Shown: positions 45,027 to 53,255 of the stretch, piece after piece
Position numbering within the stretch: the first letter of the stretch is position 1
How the letters are laid out: every line of letters begins with the position of its first letter
Assembly (NCBI GenBank): GCA_035638575.1
Contig: DASQZT010000098.1
Coordinates: 62,001 to 126,000, forward strand
Origin: DASQZT01 sp035638575
Lineage (GTDB): Bacteria > Acidobacteriota > Terriglobia > Bryobacterales > Bryobacteraceae
DNA: 64,000 nucleotides
Reading direction: 5' to 3'
The notes under the pieces: generated by a model
Databases searched by the model: none
Told to the model about the DNA's origin: nothing
Seen by the model: the letters and a program-made list of their open reading frames with translations, nothing else
Program-made: the position numbers and the translations under genes

Positions 45027-46877
45027 TCATTGTATCGGCGGCGTGTACAGGTCGTTCAGCCGGAAGCTGCGATATTCCTGCGCGTAGATCTCGATTCCCC
45101 AGTCGATCTGTCCGTTGGCGTTCACCTCCAACGCCTGCGAGAAGCGGCTGAAAGGCGAAGCAGGGTCCACGATGAAGCCGGCGTCGAAATGGTAATCGCC
45201 GTTGGACAACTGCTGGGCCGTTCCCAGCGCTGAGGAGTTCACCCCCAGGTCGGTGTTCAACACCAGCGTGGCCAACCGGTCAGCCTCGTCGATTTGAAGG
45301 ACTTGCCCGCGGCTGTCCCCCATCTGATTGTTGGCGGCAATCCGCGTGTTGCCGTTGTCGAATACCAGCAGGGTGGTGTTGTCGGCCGCAAAGTGAGGGC
45401 CGTGCTGGTGTGAGAACCAGGGGCTCGGGTCCGGCGAGTTGATCAGGAAATCGCCGTCCTGTCCAAGACGCCAGAGTATGTCTCCACTCCCGGTCCCGTT
45501 GGCGAAGTCGATCTTCACCAGCCAGTCCTGATGGCGGGTGGAGTACAGGATGTTGCCATCCGGAGTGAACTGGAGCGCGTTGCCGTGCAGCCAGTCGTTG
45601 GCCGTTGCGGCCTGGTAAAAGACCGAGCACGCCAGCGTCGTCGGGTAGGTGCACGCCTCGCCCAGAATGGCCGCCCGGTGCGGATCCAGATGGTCAAAAG
45701 CGTCCCACGCCCAGACCACCTGGAGGTTCGGGTCGAGCACGACAATGGTATCGCCCAACACATCCACCGCGCCAGGCCCTTGGACGCCGGTCAGTATCCT
45801 TTCCGAGCCCGCCAGCACCAGGTATCCCCCGTCCGCCAACCGTATGGCTTCGTGGTGAAAGCAAGTGATGGGCTGCATGCCCATGGCGGCCAGTTGCTCG
45901 CCGACGCGCGCCGCATTGGTCTCGACGTAAGTCACTCCAGCGAGATCGAACTCGCGGAAGAATTGATGCGAGGGATCCTGCGTGCCGTCCTCCAGGATTC
46001 CCAGGAAGGTGCCGCCGGCCTGTATGCGAGTCAAATAGGAAAAGTCCGGCGGGGCATACCACACGATGTTTCCGTTCAGGTCGGTGGCGATGGAGTTCGA
46101 GCCGATCACGCTCTGCAGCAGGATTCCTTCGCTGGACTGCGCACCCGCCGCGGCGCCTGCCGTGCGGGGTGCTTGGAGAGGGATGCCGGGCGTGTTGATG
46201 GTCAGCAGCGGACCCGTGACCGCCGAGTTGCCGTCGTCCAGGGTGTGCTGCACCGTGTATTGCGCATTGGACCGCATGCCGGCCAGGTAGAAATTCATGC
46301 TGTGTGTCCCATCGCACTGCCGGTACGGCGTGTCCTGGGCAAAACCCTCCGGCGACTGGAACTCCACCCGCATCTGGCTTCCTGCCGCGCACGGCCCGGC
46401 GCTGTAGATGAAAACCAGAGGATGCCCGGTTGGGGTAATCACGGGTGTTCCGCTTGTGGCCAAGCTCGTCAGCTCGAACGGGACAACGGATTGCGCCATC
46501 TCGCCAGTGGTAAGATTCCTCACCGACACTTCGATTTCGTAGACGCCCTCGCCGTCAATCGAAGTCCAGGCGAGTGACGAGTTCGGACCGTAGTCCACGA
46601 TGGTGCGAAAGCCCAGGTCCGGCGGAAAGGCCGAACGGCGGGCGATCTGGGGAGTGTGTGTACTGAGCCGGCTTCCCCCTAAACTAACGGCGCGTACGCC
46701 GAAACGGTACCACAGAGTACCGGAATTGGCGCCGGCCACCGTGGCGCTCCAGTTGATCAGCGTGCCCAACGGCGCGGGCAATGTCACGGAGGGGCTTATC
46801 GTTACCGACATCTGCGCCGATAACGGGATCGAAACGGCGGCCAGCAAGGCCAAGCCAAGGAACAACCGCGACTTCAT
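45027..46877 (-). CDS. Aryl-sulfate sulfotransferase (ASST family)
   Basis: The 616-residue exported protein has a signal peptide (ending PLSAQ), an N-terminal beta-sandwich part (about 25-220) and a six-bladed propeller-like ASST region (about 240-600). Candidate catalytic histidines are in TCFHHEAIRLADGGYLV, NDWLHGNALQFTPDGNILYS (nucleophile-type motif) and SHQHGPHF. Known ASST enzymes move sulfate from phenolic sulfates to phenolic acceptors without PAPS. The ATG at 46875-46877 follows GAAGGGG and gives a standard signal peptide. It heads a unit with two GT-C-like proteins and a sulfatase. Confidence 0.85.
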   Translation of the reverse strand: MKSRLFLGLALLAAVSIPLSAQMSVTISPSVTLPAPLGTLINWSATVAGANSGTLWYRFGVRAVSLGGSRLSTHTPQIARRSAFPPDLGFRTIVDYGPNSSLAWTSIDGEGVYEIEVSVRNLTTGEMAQSVVPFELTSLATSGTPVITPTGHPLVFIYSAGPCAAGSQMRVEFQSPEGFAQDTPYRQCDGTHSMNFYLAGMRSNAQYTVQHTLDDGNSAVTGPLLTINTPGIPLQAPRTAGAAAGAQSSEGILLQSVIGSNSIATDLNGNIVWYAPPDFSYLTRIQAGGTFLGILEDGTQDPSHQFFREFDLAGVTYVETNAARVGEQLAAMGMQPITCFHHEAIRLADGGYLVLAGSERILTGVQGPGAVDVLGDTIVVLDPNLQVVWAWDAFDHLDPHRAAILGEACTYPTTLACSVFYQAATANDWLHGNALQFTPDGNILYSTRHQDWLVKIDFANGTGSGDILWRLGQDGDFLINSPDPSPWFSHQHGPHFAADNTTLLVFDNGNTRIAANNQMGDSRGQVLQIDEADRLATLVLNTDLGVNSSALGTAQQLSNGDYHFDAGFIVDPASPFSRFSQALEVNANGQIDWGIEIYAQEYRSFRLNDLYTPPIQ

Positions 46878-47362
46878 CGGGTCAACCCCTTCTACAGCAC
46901 AGTCTCCGTGCAACCTCCGCCGTTACATCCCACTTCTCCCATAAGCTCCTAGCAATTGATAGGCCATGTCACGCGCAACGCCTTCGTACCGCGGCTGGCG
47001 TTCATACACCTTTATAATGAACAAACTCCTGCCAGGGAATGGGGTTTCGGGGCCGCGCAAAAAACCCGTTGAAATGTCCCCATCGGCAAAACCCGTTCGG
47101 AAGAAACATCACATTTGCACTGCTAAACTGACGGTCAGTTTCTGGCCGCATCCCCAGACCAGTCACCCGCCACTTCCCAAAAACTTCTCTTCCTCTCAAC
47201 GAGATACAGGACATTCACCTGAGATTATCTCGGTCCCCTGATGACGAAATCAGCGGAGTCTCCCGCTCACACGCAACTCCGATCAAGGTCTCCGAGGCCG
47301 CATGCAAAATACGCAGTCCGAGCGCCAAATGCGAATTTCGCGCCTCGAGCCGTGCCCACTCG
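46878..47362. other. Noncoding region upstream of the sulfotransferase operon
   Basis: No convincing gene is seen. It contains a palindrome (47125-47141), two direct copies of AAAACCCGTT (47061-47070 and 47088-47097) and an isolated TATAAT on the plus strand (47013-47018) without a -35. It should contain the promoter for the leftward sulfotransferase operon, which I could not pinpoint. Confidence 0.4.
47125..47141. promoter_or_regulatory. Perfect 8+1+8 palindrome, TetR-type operator candidate
   Basis: AAACTGAC (47125-47132), one central base, then GTCAGTTT (47134-47141). The spacing and the ACTGAC/GTCAGT halves are like operators of TetR-family repressors. No tetR-like gene is in the window. 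Confidence 0.4.
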
Positions 47363-47539
47363 CTACAGCGGGCGCTTGAACATGAAGGTGTACTGGTCAA
47401 ACGGCTGGTTCTGGTCGTCAACGAACTGCTGCACGGCGAACGAGACCATCTCCCAGCCATCCTGGCCAAAGGAGTCGAGGTCTTTCTGAATCGTGTCCAA
47501 GTCCTGGTCCGAACGGTAGATCGTGTAACTCCATTTCAT
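47363..47539 (-). CDS. 58-residue DUF4177-like protein
   Basis: ATG at 47537-47539 opens a 58-codon frame: MKWSYTIYRS, then DLDTIQKDLDSFGQDGWEMV and FMFKRPL at the end. The pattern of a beta-strand with Y, an amphipathic helix ending GWE(L/M)V, and a closing strand ending FKRP is that of the small DUF4177 family, whose role is unknown. The gene is isolated, with no strong ribosome site. Confidence 0.65.
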   Translation of the reverse strand: MKWSYTIYRSDQDLDTIQKDLDSFGQDGWEMVSFAVQQFVDDQNQPFDQYTFMFKRPL

Positions 47540-47712
47540 ATAGAGTTATCATGCTTGAACCCGCGGGCGAACACAACAGACCTGCCAGAATCGAAACCAA
47601 ACTCATGAATCCGATTCCCCGCTGCGGCCTGCCACGCCTATGCGCCGCCGCGAAAGTCTCCTCCGCCGCAACCATCTCCGTTTTTCCGATACACTAGACC
47701 CGAGGTTGGTCC

Positions 47713-50700
47713 ATGAAGCATCTCATCCTTTTCTCCCTTTTGAGCGTTTCCCTCCCGATGGCGTTCCCCGCGGCGGGCACCGTGCACCTTCTCCAGAAGC
47801 CCGCCATGAACAAAACGGAGATCGTGTTCTCCTATGCCGGCGACCTGTGGACCGTGAGCCGCCAGGGCGGCGTGGCCACGCGGCTGACGGCGGGCTCGGG
47901 CGTGGAAAGCAACGCGGCATTCTCGCCGGATGGGAGCACCGTGGCATTCTCCGGCGAATACGACGGCAACACCGACGTCTTCATCGTGCCCGCCACCGGC
48001 GGCATCCCCAGGCGCATCACCTACCACCCCGACGCGGACCGCCTCGCCGGCTGGACGCCGGACGGCAAGCGCATCCTGTTCCGCTCCGGCCGCGAAGCCT
48101 ACTCGCGGTACACCCAGCTTTTCACCGTGCCGTTGGAAGGCGGGCTTCCGGAACCCCTGCCGCTGCCCATGGCCTTCACGGGCTCCTACTCGCCCGACGG
48201 GAAGCGCATGGCGTATCAGCCGCTGGACGGCGGCCAGTTCTCCACCGACACCAACGCCTTCGTTTCCTGGAAGCGCTACCGCGGCGGACGCGCCAGTTAT
48301 ATTTCGATCGTCAACTTCGCCGACCTGAGCACGCAGAAGATTCCGCGCACCGACTCCAACGACTTCAGCCCCATGTGGATCGGCGACAAAGTCTACTTCC
48401 TGTCGGACCGCAACGGCCCGGTGACGCTCTTCCGCTACGATCCCCAGAGCCGGCAGGTGGCCAAGGTGCTCGAGAATTCCGGCAAGGATATCGTGAACGC
48501 CTCCGCGGGCCCCGGCGGCATCGTCTACGAACAGTTCGGGCAGATCCACATCTTCGATCTCGCGGCCGCGAAGGAGCGCGCCGTGCCCATCGAGATCGCC
48601 GCGGACCTCAGCGAGGTGCGGCCGCGCTTCCAGAACGTCTCGCGCGAGATCCGCGAGGCCCGCATTTCCCCCACCGGCGTGCGCGCCGTCTTCGAAGCGC
48701 ACGGAGAGATCCTGACCGTCCCTGCGGAAAAGGGCGACATCCGCAACCTGACCCACACGCCCGGCGTGATGGAGCGGAACCCCGCGTGGTCGCCGGACGG
48801 CAAGTCCATCGCCTATTTCTCGGATGAATCGGGCGAGTACGCGCTGCACATCCAGCCCCAGGGCGGCGGCGCCGGGCAGAAGATCGCGCTGGCCGGCAAG
48901 TCGGCGTATTACTCCAACCCCGACTGGTCGCCCGACAGCAAGCACATCGCCTTCAACGACAACCAGCTCAACTTGTGGGACGTCGAGATCGCCTCCGGCA
49001 AGCTCACCAAGGTGGACACCGACTACATCAACGAGTGCTGCCTGGACTTCGCCTGGGCGCAGGACTCCAAGTGGATCGCCTACGCCAAATCGCTGCCCAA
49101 CCGCTTCCGCGCCATCTCGATTTACTCGCTGGAGAGCGGGCAGAGCAAGCAGGTCACCGATGGGCTGAGCGACGCGCGTCACCCGGCGTTCGACCGCGAC
49201 GGCCAATACCTCTACTTCATGGCCAGCACCAACTTCGGCCCCACCACCAGCGGCCTCGATATGACCAGCGACGAGCACGATGTCACCAGCAGCGTGTACC
49301 TGATCGTGCTGCCGAACAATGTGGCGTCACCGCTCGCGCCCGAGAGCGATGAAGAAAACGCGCCGCGTCCGGCGGCTGAATCCGCCGGCACCGGCGGAGG
49401 TGGCCGCGGCGGGCGCGGCGGCGGCGGTGGCGGAAACGCAGCGGCCGCTCCCGAAACTCCGCCCAAGCCGGTACACATCGATTTCGACAAGATCCAGCAG
49501 CGCATCATCGCGCTGCCCATACCGGCGCGCTCCTATACTGAGCTGACAGCCGGCAAAGCCGGACAGGTGTACGTCATGGAGGGCGCCGGCGGGCGCGGCC
49601 AGGGCTTCGGCGGCGGCGGCGCGACGCTCTCCAAGTTCGATCTCAAGACGCGCAAGGTGGACAAACTGGCCGATGGCGTCGGCACGTTCGACCTGTCGGC
49701 GAACGGCGAGAAGATGCTGCTGCGCCTGGGCGGCGGTGGCGGGCGTGGCGGCCGGGGCGCCGCGGCGGGCGCAACCGCGGGCCCGCAGTACGTCATCGTG
49801 TCCGCGTCGGCGGCCCTGAAGCCCGGCGAGGGCGCGCTCCGCGTGGCGGACATGGAAGTCAGTGTCGATCCCCTTGCCGAATGGAAGCAGATGTACCACG
49901 AGGTTTGGCGCATCGAGCGCAGCTACTTCTACGATCCGAACCTGCACGGCGTCAACGTGGCGGATGCCGAGAAGGAGTATGAAAAATATCTCGACTCGCT
50001 GGGCTCCCGCTCCGACCTGAACTACATCATCCACGACATGATCAGCGATATGACCGTGGGCCACCTGCGCGGCGGCGGCGGCAACATCCCGCAGGCCAGG
50101 GCCGTGCCCGGAGGACTGCTCGGCGCGGATTATGAAGTAGTCAACGGGCGGTATCGCTTCAGGCGTATCTACACCGGCGAAAGCTGGAATCCGCAGTTGC
50201 AGGCGCCGCTGGCCGCTCCCGGGCTCAACGTCGCGGCAGGCGATTACTTGCTGTCGGTCAACGGCCAGGAACTAACGGCGCAGGACGATGTCTCCCGCCT
50301 GCTCGAAAACACCGCGGGAAAGCACGTCACGCTGCGCATTGGCGCGGACGCTTCGGGCGCCAACGCGAGAGAGATCACCGTGCTCCCCGTGGCCAGCGAA
50401 ACGCAGTTGCGGAACCAGGCCTGGATCGAAGCCAACCGGCGCAAGGTGGACGAGTTGAGCGGCGGCAAGCTGGCGTACGTCTACCTGCCCGACACGGCGC
50501 AGGGCGGCCTGACCAACTTCACCCGCTACTACTTCGCCCAGTCCGACAAGCAGGGCGCAGTCATCGACGAGCGCTTCAACAGCGGAGGCCAGGCGGCGGA
50601 CTACATCATCGAAGTCATGAACCGGCCGCTGCAGGGCTTCTGGAGCCCGCGATACGGCGCGATCTATCGCACCCCGGCGGCCTCCATTTTCGGGCCGAAG

Positions 50701-51108
50701 GTAATGGTCATCAACGAATTCGCCGGCTCGGGCGGCGACATGATGCCGTGGATGTTCCGCTATAACAAGATCGGCACGCTGGTGGGCAAGCGGACCTGGG
50801 GCGGGCTGGTCGGCGTGGGCAACTACCCTCCGCTGATGGATGGCGGTAACGTCACCGCGCCCAGCTTCGGCTTCTTCAACGCGCAAGGCCAGTGGGATGT
50901 GGAGAACAAGGGCGTCGCGCCGGATGTGGAAGTGGAGATGGATCCGAAACTGGTGCGCGAAGGCCACGATCCGCAACTGGAGCGCGCCGTGGCGATCGCC
51001 CTCCAGCAGATGAAAGATCATCCGGCGCCGGAGCCGCACCGCCCCGCATACCCGAACTACAACCGGCCCGCCGGAGCCGCTACCGGCTCTGCGCCGGGTG
51101 GCCGCTGA
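47713..51108 (+). CDS. Tricorn-like protease: beta-propeller, PDZ, S41 peptidase
   Basis: The 1131-residue exported protein has a signal peptide (ending FPAAG), WD40/TolB-like propeller blades (about 30-540, repeats such as AAFSPDGSTVAFSGEYDGN and NPAWSPDGKSIAYFSDESGEYAL), a tricorn core-like helical region, a PDZ domain (about 790-890) and a C-terminal S41 peptidase. The nucleophile is Ser1006 in NEFAGSGGDMMPWMF. It probably breaks down peptides in the periplasm. Two Gly/Arg-rich low-complexity segments (about residues 557-585 and 674-692) sit between domains. ATG preceded by GAGGTTGG. Its 3' end overlaps the convergent mutase gene by 29 bases. Confidence 0.92.
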   Translation: MKHLILFSLLSVSLPMAFPAAGTVHLLQKPAMNKTEIVFSYAGDLWTVSRQGGVATRLTAGSGVESNAAFSPDGSTVAFSGEYDGNTDVFIVPATGGIPRRITYHPDADRLAGWTPDGKRILFRSGREAYSRYTQLFTVPLEGGLPEPLPLPMAFTGSYSPDGKRMAYQPLDGGQFSTDTNAFVSWKRYRGGRASYISIVNFADLSTQKIPRTDSNDFSPMWIGDKVYFLSDRNGPVTLFRYDPQSRQVAKVLENSGKDIVNASAGPGGIVYEQFGQIHIFDLAAAKERAVPIEIAADLSEVRPRFQNVSREIREARISPTGVRAVFEAHGEILTVPAEKGDIRNLTHTPGVMERNPAWSPDGKSIAYFSDESGEYALHIQPQGGGAGQKIALAGKSAYYSNPDWSPDSKHIAFNDNQLNLWDVEIASGKLTKVDTDYINECCLDFAWAQDSKWIAYAKSLPNRFRAISIYSLESGQSKQVTDGLSDARHPAFDRDGQYLYFMASTNFGPTTSGLDMTSDEHDVTSSVYLIVLPNNVASPLAPESDEENAPRPAAESAGTGGGGRGGRGGGGGGNAAAAPETPPKPVHIDFDKIQQRIIALPIPARSYTELTAGKAGQVYVMEGAGGRGQGFGGGGATLSKFDLKTRKVDKLADGVGTFDLSANGEKMLLRLGGGGGRGGRGAAAGATAGPQYVIVSASAALKPGEGALRVADMEVSVDPLAEWKQMYHEVWRIERSYFYDPNLHGVNVADAEKEYEKYLDSLGSRSDLNYIIHDMISDMTVGHLRGGGGNIPQARAVPGGLLGADYEVVNGRYRFRRIYTGESWNPQLQAPLAAPGLNVAAGDYLLSVNGQELTAQDDVSRLLENTAGKHVTLRIGADASGANAREITVLPVASETQLRNQAWIEANRRKVDELSGGKLAYVYLPDTAQGGLTNFTRYYFAQSDKQGAVIDERFNSGGQAADYIIEVMNRPLQGFWSPRYGAIYRTPAASIFGPKVMVINEFAGSGGDMMPWMFRYNKIGTLVGKRTWGGLVGVGNYPPLMDGGNVTAPSFGFFNAQGQWDVENKGVAPDVEVEMDPKLVREGHDPQLERAVAIALQQMKDHPAPEPHRPAYPNYNRPAGAATGSAPGGR

Positions 51109-52729
51109 TCTCCGCTTCCATGCGGCGGAGGATGCCATCGGGTTCCCGGATGCCCAGTTCGGCAATCGCATCGGCGCGCTCCTGTGTGTCGGCCACGCCA
51201 TAGATCCGCAGCTCGTCCGCGTTTCCCGACGGGCGGAAGTGGGCGATGTCGCCGTTGCTGAACGTGATCCGCACGCCGTCCGTGTAGTTCAGCCCGGCGA
51301 TCGGCCCGAAGCCCAGCGACGGTGTGAAGAAGTGTTGTAACCGGTCGCGGGTGCTCGGGTCATCGCCCGAGAATTGTGCCACCAGCTTTAAGCCGGCCGC
51401 CCTCGGAAAGTTCTCGAGCAGGGCCGCCCGGCTGAACCGGTGGGGAAGGGAGTCGAAAAGTTGAATCAAGGAAAGCCCTCTGTCCTGGGCCGCGAACAGG
51501 ACCGCCAGAATCGGCAGGATCGCGTCGCGGGTCGGGAGTTGCTTGAGAACCCTGCCGTTGCGCTCGATGTCCGATCCGGTCAGGAATCCGCCGTTGGCCT
51601 CCCAGCCGCAGATGGTCTTTCGTCCCTCGGCCCGGGCCTTCTCCATGCCCGCGATCACGTAAGGCGAACCGATTCGCGTCTTGGGTTGTACGATCCGCGC
51701 CAGGCAGCCCCGGTCGATGGCGTCGTTGCAACTGATCGGAACCACCACGGCGTCCGCGCCCAGGTACTCCGCCACGACCATCCCCACGAGGTCGCCGCCG
51801 AAGAACCTGACCTCCGCCGTGGCGGAGTCCACGCCCAGGATGAGCGGGCGGTCGCTGTCGCCGTCGGTCGAGACCACCGCGTCGATGCGGCCATGCTTCG
51901 CGGCGGCTTCGTCCGCCAGCGCCTGGATCGCCGCGAGTTGCGGCTTGTCGATGTTCTCGGTGTCGATGGGGATGAAGCCCTCGCTTCGGCCGCTCCGCAA
52001 GACCTCGGCGCCGAAGCGTTCCAGGATCGCCGCGAGCAGGTCGCGCCCCACGGCGGAATGCTGATAGACCAGGATGCGTTTGCCGGCCAGCGACGCGCCC
52101 TGGAAGAAGCTCGTGTATCGGTCCGCATAGACCGATTCGGCATCGCCCGCCTCGGGCGGCAAGTCGCGACGGCCCGACTTGAAGACGCCGCGCGGGTCGA
52201 ACTGGGAGTCGGCAAAGAGCTGCCCATAGAGTTGTTTCCGAACGCGGCCGACCGCGATGTTGATCGGGGCTTCGTGCTCTTTCAACAACTCACCGCGGGA
52301 CGTGTTCAACTTATAGCCGTTGCGGTTGAACGGAATGTGACTGCCGGTCACCATGATGCTGCCCCGGGAGTGTGAGAGGGCATAGTAAGTCAGCGCCGGA
52401 GTCGGGATCGCGCCCAGGTTGACCGGCCGCATGCCGGCATCGCGAACGGCGCGCTCCACGGCCTGGCAGATCTCTCCGTACCCCTGTTGTTCCGGCACGA
52501 AGGTGGTGGAGCTGGGGCGGAGATCGTGAGCGAAGTAGAACTCGTCCCCACGGACGATGCCGCCGTTCCCTGGCGGCAGCGATTGGAGGTATCGCAATTC
52601 GGCGAGTACGTTGATGTAAATTTCCAACTGTGTCAGGTGGACGACTTCACCCCGGCGTCCGCTGGTTCCGAATTTCAGCTCTTGCGGTTCGTAGATCAGG
52701 CGGGATTGGAGGGTGGCGGATTCAGGCAT
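51080..52729 (-). CDS. Phosphohexomutase (phosphoglucomutase/phosphomannomutase family)
   Basis: The 549-residue alpha-D-phosphohexomutase has KFGTSGRRG near the N-terminus, the phosphoserine loop TGSHIP (Ser in the TxSHxP form), the metal loop DGDSDRP, a sugar-binding GWEANGGFLTGSD and a C-terminal phosphate-binding loop RPSGNADELRIYG. It interconverts 1- and 6-phosphohexoses for cell-surface glycan synthesis or sugar use. Specificity for glucose or mannose cannot be told. Start ATG at 52727-52729. Confidence 0.93.
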   Translation of the reverse strand: MPESATLQSRLIYEPQELKFGTSGRRGEVVHLTQLEIYINVLAELRYLQSLPPGNGGIVRGDEFYFAHDLRPSSTTFVPEQQGYGEICQAVERAVRDAGMRPVNLGAIPTPALTYYALSHSRGSIMVTGSHIPFNRNGYKLNTSRGELLKEHEAPINIAVGRVRKQLYGQLFADSQFDPRGVFKSGRRDLPPEAGDAESVYADRYTSFFQGASLAGKRILVYQHSAVGRDLLAAILERFGAEVLRSGRSEGFIPIDTENIDKPQLAAIQALADEAAAKHGRIDAVVSTDGDSDRPLILGVDSATAEVRFFGGDLVGMVVAEYLGADAVVVPISCNDAIDRGCLARIVQPKTRIGSPYVIAGMEKARAEGRKTICGWEANGGFLTGSDIERNGRVLKQLPTRDAILPILAVLFAAQDRGLSLIQLFDSLPHRFSRAALLENFPRAAGLKLVAQFSGDDPSTRDRLQHFFTPSLGFGPIAGLNYTDGVRITFSNGDIAHFRPSGNADELRIYGVADTQERADAIAELGIREPDGILRRMEAEISGHPAQSR

Positions 52730-52769
52730 GCGTTTGCTCAGGTGTGGATTCTAGCACGCCCCGCGGGGG

Positions 52770-53162
52770 GGGTGCCGGCCGCGTTTTCGAGCCGGGGCCG
52801 TGATGCCCAACGTGAAAGTCGTTGCTACCAAAACCGACACTAACAGCCGCTTTGAAACCGTGTCCAACGCGGAAGGCAACACCGTATCGAGCCAGCAACT
52901 GTCACAGAACTTCCGTACCTTCCCGTCGCAGTTCAACAATCTGCGCGTCGACCACACCAACAACATCGATATCACTCTGACCAAGACCTTCACCGTTCAC
53001 GAGCGGGTGAAGATCCAGGTCCGCGCCGAATCGTTCAACCTCTGCAACAAGCCGCTGTTCGCCGCCGCAACCCTGACGGCCACCAGCTCCAGCTTCGGAA
53101 CCATTGGCAGCCAGACCAACAACCCGCGGTACATCCAGTTTGGACTCCGGCTCACGTTTTAG
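52770..53162 (+). pseudogene. Internally deleted Oar-like receptor remnant
   Basis: The frame, open from about 52770 with a possible ATG at 52803, joins two ends of one receptor type. First comes part of a carboxypeptidase-regulatory domain (AGAVMPNVKVVATKTDT and SNAEGN), then directly the last barrel strands (LSQNFRTFPSQFNNLRVDHTNNIDITLTKTF, ending FGLRLTF). Some 800-1000 residues of plug and barrel are missing with the frame kept. It has no signal peptide or start with ribosome site. I read it as a decayed receptor gene that lost its middle. Confidence 0.75.
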
Positions 53163-53255
53163 GTGAGGGCCGGCAGGAATCGGGATAGATAATTTCGATC
53201 CGTCCGATAAGAGAATCCGCTTTAGAGGCGCCGCAGGCTGCGTGATACTAGATCT

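Noticed and set aside
47013..47018. TATAAT on the plus strand
   Set aside because: No -35 at a usable distance and no gene directly downstream on that strand.
47002..47489. Open frames of 70-84 codons in the region before the tricorn-like gene
   Set aside because: No ribosome sites, no domain pattern, and amino-acid composition of chance frames; only the 58-codon DUF4177-like frame is convincing.
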